Notes: a model not told the origin generated them from the sequence alone. 64,000 bases of DNA from Pediococcus inopinatus (GCF_002982135.1 NZ_CP019981.1:930001-994000), one strand, 5' to 3'; positions 25,246 through 36,077 are shown, counted from the stretch's first letter. Translations and numbers: made by a program.

Positions 25246-28200
25246 TTAGATTGCAGTAACTTCATAAGTCTGGCTCATTAGCATGGTGACCACTGCCGCT
25301 AACGTGTCCAGTGATGTAAAAACTAAGATGCCATGACTCACTGCCAGCGCACGAATCTTCGCACCATCATTGACGGAACTCGAGTTGTCATCAATGGTGG
25401 TGACGACCAATTGAATCGTTTGATTCGCCAGTAAATCCGTAATTTCACAGGCATCATCACTTAGTTTACTTACCTTCTGTTCCACAAAGATCCCTTGGTC
25501 TTGTAAATAATTAGCGGTCCCACCAGTCGCATACAAATTAAACCCTAATTGCGATAATTGTTTGGCTAACTTGCCAGCTTCCGGTTTTTCCTCATCACTT
25601 ACGGTCATCAAGATGTTTCCATGAGCTGGCAGATGCAACCCGCTCCCTTCGAAGGCTTTATAAAGAGCCTTCGCAAACGTCGTATCCGTGCCCATCACTT
25701 CACCAGTTGATTTCATTTCCGGTCCCAGTAAACTATCAACATCATTCAACTTACTAAACGAGAAGATTGGCGATTTAACATGTACTAATTTTGATTCCGG
25801 CTGTAAACCGTTTTGATACCCTAAATCGACCAACTTTTGATCCATAATAACTTGAGTGGCTAATTGGGTCATCGGTATTTTTGTCGTTTTACTTAAAAAC
25901 GGCACTGTGCGGCTTGCGCGTGGATTCACTTCAATCACGTATGCCTCTTCATTATGAATGACAAATTGCACATTCATCAGCCCGTAGCACTTCAAGGCAT
26001 GCGCTAACTTGATCGTTTCACTCTCAATCTGATTTTTGACTGATTGTGAGAAAATTTGGGGTGGATAAACCGCCATCGAATCTCCGGAGTGAATTCCGGC
26101 GCGTTCAATATGCTCCATAATTCCAGGAATAACAACCGTATCACCATCACAGATCGCATCAACTTCACACTCGCGACCAGTTACATACCGATCTAACAAA
26201 ACGGGATGATCGTGCGAAACTTTAATGGCGGCGTGCATATAATGTTTCAGCTCCTGCGTGTTATGAACAATTTCCATGGCCCGACCACCTAACACATAAC
26301 TTGGGCGCACCAGCATTGGATACCCCACCTTTTCGCCAACCGTTAGTGCTTCTTCATTGGTAGTGGCTGTATCTCCGTATGGTTGCGGGATCTTCAGTGC
26401 TTGAATAATTTTATCAAATTCATCACGATCTTCTGCTCGGTTAACATCTTTGACCGCTGTGCCTAAGATTTTGACGCCATGGTCTGATAATGGTTGCGCT
26501 AAATTAATTGCGGTTTGGCCTCCAAATTGAACAATAACACCAACTGGCTGCTCCAAGTCAATCACATTTAACACGTCCTCTAAAGTCAGCGGCTCAAAAT
26601 ACAATTTATCCGAAATGGAGAAATCAGTCGAAACTGTTTCCGGATTATTATTCATAATAATCGCTTCATAACCGGCCTCTTTTAAGGTTTGCACACAATG
26701 AACGGTGGCATAATCAAATTCAATGCCTTGTCCAATTCGAATGGGACCCGCGCCAAGCACCAAAACGGATGGTTTCTCATCTCTGACACTTTCATTTTCA
26801 GTTTCATACGTACTGTAAAAATAAGGAGTTTGTGAGTCAAACTCGGCTGCACAGGTATTGACCATTTTATAAACTGGCCAAATGTGATTAGCCTGTCGTA
26901 GCTGACGAATTTCATCACCGGATTTTTGCCAGGCAACACCAATCTCTTCATCCGTATACCCATTTTCTTTGGCTATCTTTAAAATGGCTGTGTCATTCGG
27001 GCTTTGAAGTAATTGCGTTTTAATTTCAAGAATGTGCACTAATTTATCCAAGTAGAAATAATCAATTTTGGTAAATTCATGAATTTCATCAGTCGTCCAT
27101 CCTCGTTTTAAAGCTTCAAAAATACAAAACAAGCGATCATCTCGCGCATGAACCAAACGATCCGTTAACTCTTGATCAGTTATGAATTTTAATTCTGGCA
27201 AACTCAGGGAATGGGTTCCGATTTCTAAAGAACGCACTGCTTTTTGCGTGGCTTCTTCGATGTTACGCCCAATCGCCATCACTTCTCCGGTGGCCTTCAT
27301 TTGTGTACCCAGTAAGCGATCCGCGTGATTAAATTTATCAAATGGCCAACGCGGAATCTTGCAGACTACGTAATCTAAAGCAGGCTCAAACATTGCATAA
27401 GAAATTTGGGTAATTGGATTTTTGATTTCGTCCAAAGTTAGCCCAACGGCAATTTTGGCAGCGAGTTTTGCAATGGGATAACCGGTTGCTTTTGAGGCCA
27501 ATGCGGAAGAACGGCTTACCCGTGGATTTACTTCGATAATGTCATAGTGGAAACTATCCGGATCCAGTGCTAATTGGACATTACAGCCACCTTCGATCTT
27601 AAGTGCTGAAATCAACCGCAAGGAAACATCCCTTAACATTTGATATTCCCGATCCGACAGGGTTTGGACGGGCGCGTATACAATCGAGTCGCCCGTATGA
27701 ATACCCACTGGATCAAAGTTTTCCATTGAGCACACGACCATTGTATTATCGTTGTGGTCACGCATCACTTCAAATTCAATTTCTTTATATCCGGCAATAC
27801 TTCTTTCAATCAAAACTTGTGTAATTGGTGACAAGTCTAATCCGTTTTCCGCAATATCGGCGAGTTGTTGCGCATCGTGGGCAATCCCCCCACCGGTACC
27901 GCCCAGCGTATAGGCCGGTCGAATAATAACGGGAAACCCAATTGCTTTCGTAAATGCTTCTGCTTCTTCAACAGTTGAAACTGTCTTTGATTCAGGTACC
28001 GGTTCTCCTAGTTTTGCCATTAATTCCTTGAATTGTTCACGATCCTCGGCCTGGTTAATCGATTTTAAACTAGTTCCCAACAATTCAATCTTGAAGTCTT
28101 TTAGCACACCGGCTTCATCCAATTGTTTTGCCATGTTAAGCCCAGTTTGGCCTCCGACCGTTGGTAAAATTGCATCTGGACGTTCTTTGCGAATGACCCC

Positions 28201-28425
28201 ACTCACAAATTCCAACGTTAAAGGCTCTACGTACACGCGATCAGCAATCTCTGGATCCGTCATGATTGTGGCGGGATTGGAGTTTACCAAGATTACTTCA
28301 TATCCCTCTTCTTTAAGTGCTAAACAAGCTTGAGTACCAGAATAATCAAATTCGGCAGCTTGACTAATAATGATTGGACCCGACCCAATAACTAATATTT
28401 TATGAATATCTTGACGTTTAGGCAT
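25246..28425 (-). CDS. carB: carbamoyl-phosphate synthase large chain
   Basis: 1059 residues, the normal length. Two homologous ATP-grasp halves are evident ([22 protein letters not shown] and [20 protein letters not shown]) followed by the allosteric C-terminal domain. It joins bicarbonate, ammonia and two ATP to carbamoyl phosphate, the first pyrimidine step. The start is the ATG seven bases after AAGGAGCT; an open extension upstream ([20 protein letters not shown]) is only the junction repeat. Its glutaminase partner carA is interrupted by a stop codon, so it may run on free ammonia or be idle. Confidence 0.95.
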   Translation of the reverse strand: MPKRQDIHKILVIGSGPIIISQAAEFDYSGTQACLALKEEGYEVILVNSNPATIMTDPEIADRVYVEPLTLEFVSGVIRKERPDAILPTVGGQTGLNMAKQLDEAGVLKDFKIELLGTSLKSINQAEDREQFKELMAKLGEPVPESKTVSTVEEAEAFTKAIGFPVIIRPAYTLGGTGGGIAHDAQQLADIAENGLDLSPITQVLIERSIAGYKEIEFEVMRDHNDNTMVVCSMENFDPVGIHTGDSIVYAPVQTLSDREYQMLRDVSLRLISALKIEGGCNVQLALDPDSFHYDIIEVNPRVSRSSALASKATGYPIAKLAAKIAVGLTLDEIKNPITQISYAMFEPALDYVVCKIPRWPFDKFNHADRLLGTQMKATGEVMAIGRNIEEATQKAVRSLEIGTHSLSLPELKFITDQELTDRLVHARDDRLFCIFEALKRGWTTDEIHEFTKIDYFYLDKLVHILEIKTQLLQSPNDTAILKIAKENGYTDEEIGVAWQKSGDEIRQLRQANHIWPVYKMVNTCAAEFDSQTPYFYSTYETENESVRDEKPSVLVLGAGPIRIGQGIEFDYATVHCVQTLKEAGYEAIIMNNNPETVSTDFSISDKLYFEPLTLEDVLNVIDLEQPVGVIVQFGGQTAINLAQPLSDHGVKILGTAVKDVNRAEDRDEFDKIIQALKIPQPYGDTATTNEEALTVGEKVGYPMLVRPSYVLGGRAMEIVHNTQELKHYMHAAIKVSHDHPVLLDRYVTGRECEVDAICDGDTVVIPGIMEHIERAGIHSGDSMAVYPPQIFSQSVKNQIESETIKLAHALKCYGLMNVQFVIHNEEAYVIEVNPRASRTVPFLSKTTKIPMTQLATQVIMDQKLVDLGYQNGLQPESKLVHVKSPIFSFSKLNDVDSLLGPEMKSTGEVMGTDTTFAKALYKAFEGSGLHLPAHGNILMTVSDEEKPEAGKLAKQLSQLGFNLYATGGTANYLQDQGIFVEQKVSKLSDDACEITDLLANQTIQLVVTTIDDNSSSVNDGAKIRALAVSHGILVFTSLDTLAAVVTMLMSQTYEVTAI

Positions 28426-28426
28426 T

Positions 28427-28701
28427 CTGACCAGCTCCTTTTCATAATCAATGGTGATTTTGCAGATGCAAAATCTTATCCTCAACTACGGATGTCTATC
28501 CTCGCTACACCGCTAAAGCGGCTAGTCGGACTAGCTCCTTTTCATAATCAATAACAATTTTGCATTCGCAAAATCTTATCTTCAACTACGGATGTCTATC
28601 CTCGCTACACCGCTAAAGCGGCTAGTCGGACTAGCTCCTTTTCATAATCAATGACAATTTTGCATTCGCAAAATCTTATCTTCAACCACGGATGTCTATC
28701 C
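28427..28701. repeat. 100-bp tandem repeat at the carA/carB junction, 2.7 copies
   Basis: The block TTCATAATCA begins at 28441, 28541 and 28641, an exact 100-bp period. Each copy includes the carB ribosome site (AAAAGGAGCT on the minus strand), an ATTTTGC/GCAAAAT hairpin and the last codons plus stop of carA. Two copies also carry CCGCTAAAGCGG and GCTAGTC-G-GACTAGC hairpins that are absent from the partial third copy. It looks like a slipped duplication of the gene junction. Confidence 0.92.
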
Positions 28702-29779
28702 TTTTTTGGCGTTGGTAGCTTGTAATAGATTCTAAAAATTCATCAAACAAATGGCTTGAATCATGAGGCCCTGGCGCCGCGTCAGGATGAAACTGAACCG
28801 AAAATGCCGGATATTTTTTATGACGTAGCCCCTCAATGGTGTCATCGTTAATTTCTTCATGAGTCACCAGTAAATCAGTGTCTGCCACTGAAGATGCGTC
28901 CACGGCATAACCATGATTTTGTGCGGTAAAATCAATTCAGTTCGTCGCAATTTCACGAACAGGATGATTAAAACCTCGGTGACCAAATTTCATCTTAAAC
29001 GTATCCGCCCCATTAGCTAAGGCAAACAGTTGATGTCCAAGACAAATTCCGAATAAGGGTACCGTCCGTTCAACCGTTCGAATCATTGTGGCTGCCCCTT
29101 GCACATCTTTTGGATCACCAGGCCCATTGCTCAAAAGAACACCATCAGGTTTATAATTCAAAATTTGCGCTGCCGTTGCGGTTGCAGGCAAGACAACCAC
29201 ATTACATTTTCGTTTTGAAAGTTCCCTTAAAATACTATGTTTTAATCCAAAATCAACAACCACAATCCGCTTGCCAGTATTGGGATTCGGATAACCATTT
29301 TTGGTGGTACTTTCCATCACCAGACTCTTTGGAGAAACTTGCATTCCTTGTTCTAAAACTGATTGAGCTTCCTTCTTAGAATTAACTAGTACGGACTTCA
29401 TCGTCCCACGTGCGCGGATTTTTTTGGTGATTGCCCGCGTGTCCAATCCAGAAATTCCGGGAATGTCATGTTGTCTCAAAAATTCGTCCAAACTCATTTG
29501 ATTTCGCCAGTTACTGGCTAACCGAGCTAATTCATGGACCACCACTCCTGCAGTGGTTGGGGTGACCGATTCATTATCATCAAAGTTAACACCATAATTA
29601 CCGATGAGCGGATATGTAAACATCAAAATTTCGCCATTATAGGACTGGTCCGTAATCGACTCTTGATAACCAGTCATACCGGTATTAAAAACTAGTTCGC
29701 CAGTTCCGCTATGCTCTCCGCCAAACGCAGTTCCCTCATAGACACTGCCATCTTCTAAAACCAAATATCTTTTTGCCAT
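28682..29779 (-). pseudogene. carA: carbamoyl-phosphate synthase small chain, in-frame TGA
   Basis: Codon 281 of an otherwise continuous 365-codon frame is TGA (28937-28939), between EIATN and [13 protein letters not shown]. The usual residue there is Arg, so CGA to TGA is a simple mutation. The Cys nucleophile (FGICLGHQL) lies before the stop, while the catalytic His and Glu segment ([14 protein letters not shown]) lies after it, so a truncated product could not hydrolyse glutamine. Start ATG after GGAGG. The gene ends inside the 100-bp repeat. It may be read through or be a base-call error. Confidence 0.9.
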
Positions 29780-29782
29780 GTT

Positions 29783-31051
29783 TTAATACCTCCGATAGAC
29801 AATTTGACCGTTCACTAATGTGAAAAGCGTATTTCCATAAACTTGTTGGCCAAGAAATGGTGAATTATGCCCTTTTGATAAAAAACCAGTAGCCGAAATC
29901 TTTTCACGATGTGCTAAATCAAAAACCGCAATATCTGCCAGATCCCCGACCCTAAGTTGCCCCACAGTTGAAAGCTGAAATACTTGTTTAGGTGCCTCGC
30001 TAAGCCAGTCGATCAATTTGTTTAATGGCCAAATGCCAGTTTTTACAAATCTTGTATAAAGTAAGGCAAATGCCGTTTCAGAACCGACAATCCCATTTGG
30101 TGAATTCAGCAATCCTTGTTGTTTTTCTTGATCCGTATGGGGTGCATGATCTGTGGCAATTAGATCGATCGTGCCATCCATCAACCCAGCCACACAGGCC
30201 ATGCGATCTTCGGCACTTCGCAACGGTGGATTCATTTTGAATTGCGCATCGCCGTTTTGAATCATTGTGTCGTCTAACAACAAATGATGAGGTGTAACTT
30301 CGCAGGTAACGTTGACCCTCGCTTTTTTCGCAATCCGAATCAATTCAATGCTTTCTTTTGTGGAAACGTGACAGACATGGTAGTGAACACCAGTAGCCTG
30401 CGCTAAAACTAAGTTGCGTGCGATTTGCGAACTTTCACTGACCTTATTCACACCAGGCATTTTCAATCGTTCAGCTGTAGCTCCAGCATTGATCACCCCG
30501 CCGTTAGTAAGTTGCATATCTTGGGCATGATCACAAAGCACCATGTTTAAGGCCGCAAGTTTTTGCATGGCCGTCCACATGACCTGACTGTTTGCAATGC
30601 CAGAACCATCATCACTAAACGCAAACGCCCCTGCACCTCGCAATGCTGCAAAATCAACTGTAGCTTGTCCTTTTCGATCCTGAGTTACCGGTGCATATTG
30701 CTTTATCTTCACGGAACTCTTTTGATTTAACTCAAGTTGCTTTTTGAAACGTTCAGGTGTGTTTGGCGTAGGATTTAGATTCGCCATTGCGCCGATTGTC
30801 GTAAAGCCTCCGTGGGCTGCAGCCGCGCTTCCGGTTTTAATCGTTTCTTTGTTTGTGAATCCTGGTTCGCGTAAATGAACGTGCACATCGATTAATCCTG
30901 GCGTAACCAAGGCTTGGTGTAAATCAATGACCGTGTCGGCAGTTTGGGCGGTACTATGCAGATCACTGATGTGCTCGCCTTCAATTAACACGTTCAACTG
31001 TTGCAATTTCTTATCGACATAACCTTGACCATTTTTAAGTAACATTGACAT
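29783..31051 (-). CDS. pyrC: dihydroorotase
   Basis: 422 residues, type I dihydroorotase. Zinc-ligand motif DVHVHLREPG (residues about 59-68), bridging-ligand region near CDHAQD, and ATDHAPH near 300 are all present. It cyclises carbamoyl aspartate to dihydroorotate. AGGAGG seven bases before ATG. Lies between pyrB (11-bp gap) and carA (3-bp gap) in one operon. Confidence 0.95.
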   Translation of the reverse strand: MSMLLKNGQGYVDKKLQQLNVLIEGEHISDLHSTAQTADTVIDLHQALVTPGLIDVHVHLREPGFTNKETIKTGSAAAAHGGFTTIGAMANLNPTPNTPERFKKQLELNQKSSVKIKQYAPVTQDRKGQATVDFAALRGAGAFAFSDDGSGIANSQVMWTAMQKLAALNMVLCDHAQDMQLTNGGVINAGATAERLKMPGVNKVSESSQIARNLVLAQATGVHYHVCHVSTKESIELIRIAKKARVNVTCEVTPHHLLLDDTMIQNGDAQFKMNPPLRSAEDRMACVAGLMDGTIDLIATDHAPHTDQEKQQGLLNSPNGIVGSETAFALLYTRFVKTGIWPLNKLIDWLSEAPKQVFQLSTVGQLRVGDLADIAVFDLAHREKISATGFLSKGHNSPFLGQQVYGNTLFTLVNGQIVYRRY

Positions 31052-31062
31052 TGGGACACCTC

Positions 31063-31992
31063 CTATAAGAAGTTCTGGAAACGAAGCATTCGACTCAAGA
31101 TTGCCATCCGCACAAACACACCGTTTTGCATTTGGGTAAAGATACGAGAATGTTCACTTTCAACCAGATCATCATCAATCTCAACACCGCGATTGACGGG
31201 ACCTGGATGCAAGATGATGGCATCTTTCTTTAATTGGTTTACCCGCTCATCCGTTAACCCAAATTGCTGACGGTATGTTGCCGCATTAAAACTGGCATTG
31301 GCATCCCCACTAATCCGTTCATGCTGCACCCGCAATAAATTAATGACATCCATCTTTGGTAAAAGTTCCTCAAAACCGCCATGTTGCCCATACTTCTCTA
31401 GTTTCGGATCAGCCCAATCTTTTGGACCGGAGAAATATACGTCGGCACCCAGTTTCCAGAGCATCTCTGCATTCGAACGGGCAACTCGTGAATGGCGAAT
31501 ATCACCGATGATCATAACTTTCAATCCTTTGAAATGATTGAATTGCTCGTAAATGGTCATCATATCAAGTAAGCATTGAGAGGGATGCTGACCTGTGCCA
31601 TCACCGGCATTGACTAATCCTATGTTCAGATTTTTATGGTTGAGTAAATCTTGATAGTAACCAGTTTGCGGATGGCGGACAACCGCCACATTAACGCCGA
31701 TCGATTCTACTGTTTTTAAGGTGTCATATAAACTTTCACCCTTTGTTACGGAACTGGTTGACGCATTGAAATTCAAAACCTGCATTCCTAATTTCATTTC
31801 GGCCATTTGAAAGCTTGTTTTCGTGCGCGTTGAGTTTTCAAAAAATAAATTCATCGCATACGTCGGCTTTTTTAAGGTTACCTGTTTACCAGCTTTGAAA
31901 GCTTGAGCTTCATCAATTAAAGCTAGTGCATCATCCGCATCGATTTGATCAATCGTCACTAAGTTTGCTTGTTTCCGATCAGTAGTTGTCAT
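31063..31992 (-). CDS. pyrB: aspartate carbamoyltransferase catalytic chain
   Basis: 309 residues. The carbamoyl-phosphate motif [11 protein letters not shown] near residue 50, HPSQ-like region [12 protein letters not shown] near 130, and [10 protein letters not shown] near 262 identify the enzyme. It condenses aspartate and carbamoyl phosphate. The start is the ATG eight bases after AAAGGA; an ATG three codons earlier overlaps it. First gene of the pyr operon, behind a PyrR attenuator leader. Confidence 0.95.
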   Translation of the reverse strand: MTTTDRKQANLVTIDQIDADDALALIDEAQAFKAGKQVTLKKPTYAMNLFFENSTRTKTSFQMAEMKLGMQVLNFNASTSSVTKGESLYDTLKTVESIGVNVAVVRHPQTGYYQDLLNHKNLNIGLVNAGDGTGQHPSQCLLDMMTIYEQFNHFKGLKVMIIGDIRHSRVARSNAEMLWKLGADVYFSGPKDWADPKLEKYGQHGGFEELLPKMDVINLLRVQHERISGDANASFNAATYRQQFGLTDERVNQLKKDAIILHPGPVNRGVEIDDDLVESEHSRIFTQMQNGVFVRMAILSRMLRFQNFL

Positions 31993-32012
31993 GTCGATCA
32001 TCCTTTCTTATA

Positions 32013-32055
32013 CAAAAAAAGCACTTGGTTAATCGTTTTCCGATCAATCAAGTGC
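32013..32055 (-). terminator. second attenuator terminator of the pyr leader
   Basis: On the minus strand GCACTTGATTGATCG and its near complement around GAAAA, followed by seven Ts, just before the pyrB ribosome site. A weaker PyrR-like loop (TTTCCTGAGAGAGC) and an AAAGTCTTTGC/GCAAAGAGTCT pairing upstream may form its anti-structures. Confidence 0.8.
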
Positions 32056-32170
32056 ACTTAGTCTGCGGGTAGACTCTTTGCCTAGTTCTGCAAAGACTTT
32101 ACTGCACCGTTTTGCTCTCTCAGGAAACAATTAAATGGTTCAGTTACTTTATATTTAGTTAGATACACAA

Positions 32171-32260
32171 TAAAAGATCTCTCAACCGTTTTGGTTAAGA
32201 GATCTCCTCATACTTTCTACCGAGATCATTCTTAGCCTCACGGGACTAAATTAAAGATCA
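32171..32260 (-). promoter_or_regulatory. PyrR-binding attenuator of the pyr operon
   Basis: AGTCCCGTGAGGCT (32234-32247, minus strand) matches the PyrR loop consensus ARUCCNGNGAGGYU. Downstream a terminator stem GATCTCTTAACC with its complement ends in TTTT (32171-32207). PyrR with UMP would stabilise the loop and favour termination. pyrR itself is not in the window. Confidence 0.85.
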
Positions 32261-32275
32261 TTTCTGTTAGTGATT

Positions 32276-32304
32276 AGTATGGACGATCACCAACGCTAAG
32301 TCAA
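32276..32304 (-). promoter_or_regulatory. promoter of the pyr operon
   Basis: TTGACT (32299-32304) and CATACT (32276-32281) on the minus strand with a 17-bp spacer, about 30 bp before the PyrR loop. Confidence 0.65.
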
Positions 32305-32315
32305 TAGCCAATTAA

Positions 32316-33041
32316 TTATAGATTTTGGTGCCTGAGACTTTGTAGCGCTATAAACCCAAACACCAAAATGACAACCGCCTCAATCCCAACGTTGATCCAA
32401 CTACTTGCTGTCGCACCTGAATCAAAAGCTGAACTGCTCATAAGTGGCCCTGCTACTACCATACTGACTATGAAGCTAAACCCAAAGTATAGTAAAATGC
32501 TCAGTGTTTTTCCTTTTAAAAGAATTACAGCAGTCATTAACATGACTAGTCCCGCGATATAACCCAAAACACTATAAATACTAAGTGGGACCATTTCAGG
32601 TGCCATGATTACACCAATATTTTGAAAGAGCTCATCCCAGCCACCATTAGCACCAACCTCAAAGAAAATTGTCCCGATTGGCACAATGGTTAAAATAATG
32701 GACATGACTACCGTTGCCAAGATAGTTGCCCCAATTTTTGAAAAGAACAATTTGCTTCGATTAACGCCGGAAGCTACCATCAAAGCTAATACCCGGTTTT
32801 TATAATCAATTGCCAGCAAGTGGAAGGGATAAATAATTCCCAAGAATATCATATTACTAAATAGTAATATGATCCCCAGGAGAATTGCTGTCCCTAAAAG
32901 ACCTGAAGAAAGATGCTCAAAATTAACAAATAGGACAGTTGTCAAAATGTTTAAGATCAGTAAAACTAAGGCTGCAATCAAATAAAATTTATCACGCAGA
33001 TATTTAAATAATTCCATTTTAAAAATCAATCTTGCATTCAT
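32316..33041 (-). CDS. ABC-2 type transporter permease
   Basis: 241 residues with six predicted helices: about 17-40, 48-75, 100-128, 150-172, 178-200 and 212-232. No soluble domain. It follows the ATPase with a TAATG overlap, so both form one transporter. The arrangement resembles bacitracin/lantibiotic self-protection or small-molecule export systems, but the substrate cannot be told. The gene ends next to the pyr promoter region. Confidence 0.85.
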   Translation of the reverse strand: MNARLIFKMELFKYLRDKFYLIAALVLLILNILTTVLFVNFEHLSSGLLGTAILLGIILLFSNMIFLGIIYPFHLLAIDYKNRVLALMVASGVNRSKLFFSKIGATILATVVMSIILTIVPIGTIFFEVGANGGWDELFQNIGVIMAPEMVPLSIYSVLGYIAGLVMLMTAVILLKGKTLSILLYFGFSFIVSMVVAGPLMSSSAFDSGATASSWINVGIEAVVILVFGFIALQSLRHQNL

Positions 33042-33907
33042 TAGTTAACCTCCTGCTGATCTAGCACCGAAACTTTGGACATCGCGGTAATCGCAATCGC
33101 GTGTTCGCCGAGCTGTGGATATAGGGTCTGCCACTGTTCAGAATTAATATCTATTTTAAACCCAGTGGCTGTTTTATCAAAAGAAACTTCTGCTGAAGCA
33201 AGTAAATCAGCAAAAAGCGCGTCATTATCAGTGGAAATAAGGCGAAAAGCTTGGTCATTCACGCTAGTCAAGTCGACAGTTTTAACTAAGCGACCCTGGT
33301 CAATCATGAAAACTGTATCGCATAAACTTTCCAAGTCAGTTTGGACATGACTGGAAATAATTAATGTGTGTTCCGCACTCGCCCACTCTCGTAAGTAATC
33401 CTGAAACCACTTAACCGTTTTTTGGTCCAAACCACGGAATGGTTCATCCAAAATTAAAACTTCTGCAGAATTAATCAGTGCAATCAATAACACCAATTTC
33501 TTTTGCATCCCGTAGGAAAAAGTCTTAACTGGGCGATCAAGGGCTGCTAATAGTCCCAACTCGTCAGCCAACTTTTCAGCAGCAACGGCATCATAATGAC
33601 CTCGCAACCCAGCAAAATATTGAATATTAAATCGGGCACTATAATCTTTGTAAACAGAAAGGTCATCTAGGACAATTCCCATTTTGGTTAAAATGGCAGT
33701 TTCTTTGCGTGGATTATGGCCATCAAATATAATTTCTCCAGAATAATCCGTAATAATATTCGTTAAGCATTTAAAGAACGTTGTTTTACCAGCCCCGTTG
33801 GCCCCGACCAAACCATAAGCATGCCCGGGAGCAATTGTAAGTTGGTCAAGGTCTAATGCTTTAATACTACCGTAACTTTTACTTAAATTTTTCACCGTAA
33901 TCGTCAT
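33041..33907 (-). CDS. ABC transporter ATP-binding protein
   Basis: 288 residues. Walker A GANGAGKTTF near residue 35, signature FSYGMQKKL near 130, Walker B VLILDEPFRGLD near 152, and H-loop SSHVQTD near 187. The signature has F-S-Y-G rather than S-G-G, seen in exporter ATPases of the bacitracin/YxlF group. Drives the permease encoded next. RBS GGAG eight bases before ATG. No two-component genes lie nearby. Confidence 0.9.
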   Translation of the reverse strand: MTITVKNLSKSYGSIKALDLDQLTIAPGHAYGLVGANGAGKTTFFKCLTNIITDYSGEIIFDGHNPRKETAILTKMGIVLDDLSVYKDYSARFNIQYFAGLRGHYDAVAAEKLADELGLLAALDRPVKTFSYGMQKKLVLLIALINSAEVLILDEPFRGLDQKTVKWFQDYLREWASAEHTLIISSHVQTDLESLCDTVFMIDQGRLVKTVDLTSVNDQAFRLISTDNDALFADLLASAEVSFDKTATGFKIDINSEQWQTLYPQLGEHAIAITAMSKVSVLDQQEVN

Positions 33908-34115
33908 TACACCATCTCCTCATATTTATGTATTATTATATCAAAATTAGATATTCATTACACTATTATTTCATACGTTTATTTTTTCGAATTATATAAA
34001 TTCAAATTATTTTAAACGCCAAGGCAATCAAAAAAAGTAGTGAATCATCGGTATGAAGATTTCGCCAATTTTTTTACTTCATATTCTCTTTGACTTAACT
34101 CACATTATCAAAAAA

Positions 34116-35603
34116 TTAGTCATAATAGGTTTCTGTTCCCACATCCAAAAGTTTGATTGCTGATTCACCAGCAATCCGACCTGAGTTCCAAGCAAACGCA
34201 CAGCTAATTCCTTCTAGAGTTGGATATGAAGTATCATACATCCCACTGGCATTGTTGCCGGCCACAAACGTTCCTTGCACAGGCTTTTTGTTCGTCTTCA
34301 AAACTTCCATCCTTTCATTAGTTTCAATGCCGCCAATGGTTCCTAAAGAAGTCGAGCGAGCCTTAACTGCATAAAATGGTCCTTGCGCTACTGAAAAGCG
34401 CATGAATTCACTTGGCTTATAGAAATCAGAATCTTCTTTTTGGGCAACCTGCATATTGTATCGGTTCACCGTTTGTCCAAGAGTTTCTTTTGAGACCTGA
34501 AGTTGCTCTGCTAATTCTTTTAAGTTTTCGGCCTTCCAAGCGGCCCCTTTGGCAACGGCTTCTTCTAAATCAACATCAATTTGGGGAAATGGTCCAACCT
34601 TATGTGTCATTGGTTTGTGCGCCAAACTGACAAACGTTCGCTCAAATGAATTGGTCCAATTAAGTTCTTGATCAGACAATTTATCCACGAGGGCTTGATC
34701 CAAAATGAAGTAGTACGCTCCGCCAATTGTGTAAGTAATATTCCCCCACAGCGCAAAGTCATAACAAACACTTTCATCAACAAATCGTTTGCCACTTTGA
34801 TCAACCCACAGAAACGGCAAATTGGTTAGGGTAAAAATTGTGTCGTTGTGCCATTTAGCGTCATGTGGTGAAATGACAGAAGCTGCGTGATTTTCAAACA
34901 CCCCAATATGGCTGGTGTCTGCGCCCAATTGTGCCAACATTTTAATACCGTCTCCAGTTGCTTTGCGCTCGCCCATGCTATACAGGTTATTTGAATCAAT
35001 TGCTAAATGTTCTTTGACCAAATCTGAGTTGCCAATAAATCCACCATCAGCTGCGATAACTATCGAACAATCAATCACAAAATCTTTCTTGTTTTGGATA
35101 ACTTTAATCCCTGTAACTTGATCCTGATCACGGATAATTTCAACTCCAGCAGTTTGTAACAGCAACCGTCCACCTTGATCTTTGAAATTTTGCATTAATC
35201 GATCAAATCCGGCAAATTTATCAATATATTGGTGATAGACTTTAGGATGATCTTGATGCACTTCTTGAGTATTGTTGACTAACTCGGTTTTTAATCCGCG
35301 TTCACTCAACCAATCAATCGTAGAAGCTGATTTGGACAGAATTGCTTTTGTTAAGGCAGAATTAGAACGGTAATGCGTGTATCCTACCAGCTCTTGGTAA
35401 GCCTGTTTTAAAGTGAAAGAATTACCTTCCGCTTCTTGCTGGCTACTGCCAACTGCAAACAAGCCTTGAGCACCAAACATTCCGGCACCCCCAAACTTAT
35501 CTCCCTTTTCAAGTAAGATAACCTGTTTGCCTGCTTCAGCTAAAGTGAGTCCCGCACCAATTCCTGATGCGCCGGCCCCAACTATCACTACATCTGCTTT
35601 CAT
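34116..35603 (-). CDS. FAD-dependent oxidoreductase (fumarate reductase/urocanate reductase flavoprotein type)
   Basis: 495 residues. N-terminal FAD loop VVIVGAGASGIGAGLTLAE (residues 5-23), a Glu about 30 residues later (LLEKGDKFGGAGMFGAQG), and C-terminal GTFVAGNNASGMYDTSYP with the closing FAD contact. The family reduces fumarate-like double bonds using FAD. No FMN-binding or haem domain and no iron-sulfur partner is present, so it is a free-standing soluble reductase whose donor is unknown. Start ATG nine bases after AAAGGAG; upstream start codons lack a ribosome site. Confidence 0.87.
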   Translation of the reverse strand: MKADVVIVGAGASGIGAGLTLAEAGKQVILLEKGDKFGGAGMFGAQGLFAVGSSQQEAEGNSFTLKQAYQELVGYTHYRSNSALTKAILSKSASTIDWLSERGLKTELVNNTQEVHQDHPKVYHQYIDKFAGFDRLMQNFKDQGGRLLLQTAGVEIIRDQDQVTGIKVIQNKKDFVIDCSIVIAADGGFIGNSDLVKEHLAIDSNNLYSMGERKATGDGIKMLAQLGADTSHIGVFENHAASVISPHDAKWHNDTIFTLTNLPFLWVDQSGKRFVDESVCYDFALWGNITYTIGGAYYFILDQALVDKLSDQELNWTNSFERTFVSLAHKPMTHKVGPFPQIDVDLEEAVAKGAAWKAENLKELAEQLQVSKETLGQTVNRYNMQVAQKEDSDFYKPSEFMRFSVAQGPFYAVKARSTSLGTIGGIETNERMEVLKTNKKPVQGTFVAGNNASGMYDTSYPTLEGISCAFAWNSGRIAGESAIKLLDVGTETYYD

Positions 35604-35694
35604 GTCCAAAGATCTCCTTTGCAAAAATTTGTTTTGTCGATCGTTATCAGTGTACTCCAATATTTACATAAAATCAGAATGCTTTACGATCCTC

Positions 35695-35740
35695 AAAAAA
35701 ATTCTATCGCAGGCTTATTTTGCCGACAATAGAATTTAAA
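35695..35740 (-). terminator. terminator of the NTF2-like gene
   Basis: AAATTCTATTGTCGGC paired with GCCTGCGATAGAATTT, followed by seven Ts on the minus strand. Confidence 0.75.
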
Positions 35741-35749
35741 TTATTTCTT

Positions 35750-36029
35750 TTAGTGCATCTTGGCATCAATATTCATAATTTTCCAGCCAATCAGCTAACT
35801 TTTCTACGTGTAAATTCAATTGTAAAGGCCACGTATTTCGACCACCATGAATACTGGCATCTACCTGGCTCTGCCCACTTAAGACCGACTTATCATTACC
35901 CTCTTCTTTGATTTCCACATGTTCTCCAGTTGAAGAGAAATAATTCATTTGTTTGCTATCAATTTGTCCCAACCATTCGGCCTTAGTTTGGACCATGCCG
36001 GTCATATGAACTAAATGAAAATTATCATC
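35750..36029 (-). pseudogene. NTF2/SnoaL-like gene truncated by an IS3 element and frameshifted
   Basis: The surviving part reads DDNFHLVHMTGMVQTKAEWL, GEHVEIKEEGNDKSVL and DASIHGGRNTWPLQLNL, the pattern of DUF4440/NTF2-like small proteins. The N-terminal part is gone, as the frame runs directly into the IS3 end at 36030. A one-base insertion near the tail separates EKLAD from GWKIMNIDAKMH. At least two lesions therefore exist. The minus-strand MerR-type promoter at 38979 may once have driven this gene. Confidence 0.78.
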
Positions 36030-36077
36030 TGAACTGAACCCCGATAATTTGAATTACTCCAATTATCGGGGTTTGTT

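Noticed and set aside
28426..28485. N-terminal extension of carB (20 codons)
   Set aside because: It is the 100-bp repeat read as protein; the ribosome site and family alignment place the start at 28425.
28427..28701. Possible CRISPR-like array
   Set aside because: Repeats are contiguous 100-bp units with no unique spacers and no cas genes nearby; it is a tandem duplication.
32013..32304. T-box or other riboswitch before pyrB
   Set aside because: The AGTCCCGTGAGGCT loop and paired terminators are fully explained by PyrR attenuation.
35766..36005. Separate 79-residue protein
   Set aside because: Its frame continues into the IS3 end without a proper start and matches only the C-terminal part of an NTF2-like protein, so it is a truncated pseudogene.
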